Made by a program: the position numbers and the translations under genes. The notes beneath the pieces were generated by a model. The model worked only from the letters and a program-made list of their open reading frames with translations. It did not search any database and was not told where the DNA came from. Of a stretch of DNA of 64,000 nt, positions 63,799-64,000 are shown in pieces. Every line of letters starts with the position of its first letter. The first letter of the stretch is position 1. The stretch comes from Notoacmeibacter sp. MSK16QG-6 (GTDB lineage Bacteria; Pseudomonadota; Alphaproteobacteria; Rhizobiales; Rhizobiaceae): the NCBI RefSeq assembly GCF_024158145.1, contig NZ_JAMYXM010000001.1:1054001-1118000 (forward strand), in the 5' to 3' direction.

Positions 63799-64000
63799 CT
63801 AAGCGGCGACAGCGGCCTCAATGTCCGCGATTTCGATTTTCTTCATCTGCCAGACCGCGTTCAGGACGCGCTGTTTTGTTTCCGGGTTCGACGAGTTCAT
63901 CAGTTCGATGAACCGGCGCGGTATCACCTGCCAGCGCAGCCCGAAGCGGTCGACGCACCAGCCGCATTCGACCTCGCGGCCGCCATCGGCAATGAGAGCG
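63799..64000 (-). CDS. VOC-family protein (PhnB-like), partial (N-terminus outside window)
   Basis: The minus-strand frame from the right edge to the stop at 63799 reads ALIADGGREVECGWCVDRFG then LRWQVIPRRFIELM and ends DIEAAVAA. This is the C-terminal end of a PhnB/3-demethylubiquinone methyltransferase-like VOC protein; the pattern GWCxDRFGxxWQ(I/V)xP is diagnostic. It is 43 bp upstream of the DUF899 gene and on the same strand. Confidence 0.85.
   Translation of the reverse strand, partial: ALIADGGREVECGWCVDRFGLRWQVIPRRFIELMNSSNPETKQRVLNAVWQMKKIEIADIEAAVAA

Overview
The window reads as a housekeeping stretch of an alphaproteobacterial chromosome, most likely from the order Hyphomicrobiales (Rhizobiales). 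The evidence is the gene order mutM-rpsT-dnaA-dnaN-recF-moeB, a fabA-fabB-fabI block beside an SH3-domain protein and a GhrB-like dehydrogenase, the rimP-nusA-ylxR-infB/rbfA-truB/rpsO-pnp translation region, a tsaB-rimI-plsC-miaB-phoH-ybeY-corC-lnt-(XRE)-metK-trmB run, an MbfA-type iron exporter, and a Flp/Tad pilus cluster with clade-typical parts. No genus can be named from the sequence alone. The DNA is moderately GC-rich throughout and almost completely coding. I saw no tRNA, rRNA, CRISPR array, insertion sequence or prophage.

Layout. (1) 1-3700: divergent Flp/Tad pilus cluster: cpaB (cut by the window edge), cpaA and a small Flp pilin on minus; a pilus N-domain protein and two TadE/TadG-like proteins on plus. 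(2) 3769-10726: mutM, rpsT, an 827-bp spacer, dnaA, dnaN, recF, moeB. (3) 10881-19034: a small membrane protein, a 2-hydroxyacid dehydrogenase, an SH3 protein, fabA-fabB-fabI, a degenerate-GGDEF/EAL protein, an RsmC-like methyltransferase and a DUF1127-like small protein. (4) 19110-31042, all minus: rimP-nusA-ylxR-infB, nitroreductase, rbfA-truB, corA, rpsO, pnp. A promoter and intrinsic terminator in front of rimP look like an attenuator. (5) 31174-42771, all minus: tsaB through trmB, then an FNR-type oxidoreductase. (6) 42916-49254: an unusual lipoprotein, a palindromic repeat, malate synthase G, an HI0933-type flavoprotein, lepA. (7) 49454-52671: heme oxygenase plus bacteriophytochrome/HWE-kinase/receiver operon, a two-gene red-light sensing unit behind a perfect 19-bp tandem repeat. 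(8) 52684-58259: quinone oxidoreductase, two DUF465 proteins, purE-purK, a PAP2-type membrane protein, mbfA. (9) 58256-64000, all minus: a PfpI-like protein without the nucleophile, dut-pncB-pncA, a membrane protein, a GyrI-like protein, a VOC protein, a frameshifted DUF899 gene and a second, partial VOC protein.

How the genes work together. Most of the window makes and maintains the basic machinery: replication start and clamp, 16S rRNA and 30S maturation, tRNA modification, unsaturated fatty acid and phospholipid synthesis, lipoprotein acylation, NAD salvage and purine synthesis. The accessory layer concerns surface attachment (Flp pilus), cyclic-di-GMP breakdown, light sensing and iron export. 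No complete novel defence or mobile system is visible. The most unusual points are the rimP attenuator, the tandem repeat at the phytochrome operon, the lipoprotein with a possible Cys-His-Asp triad, several enzymes lacking a key residue (2-hydroxyacid dehydrogenase, PfpI, GGDEF, MoeB), and the one-base frameshift in the DUF899 gene.
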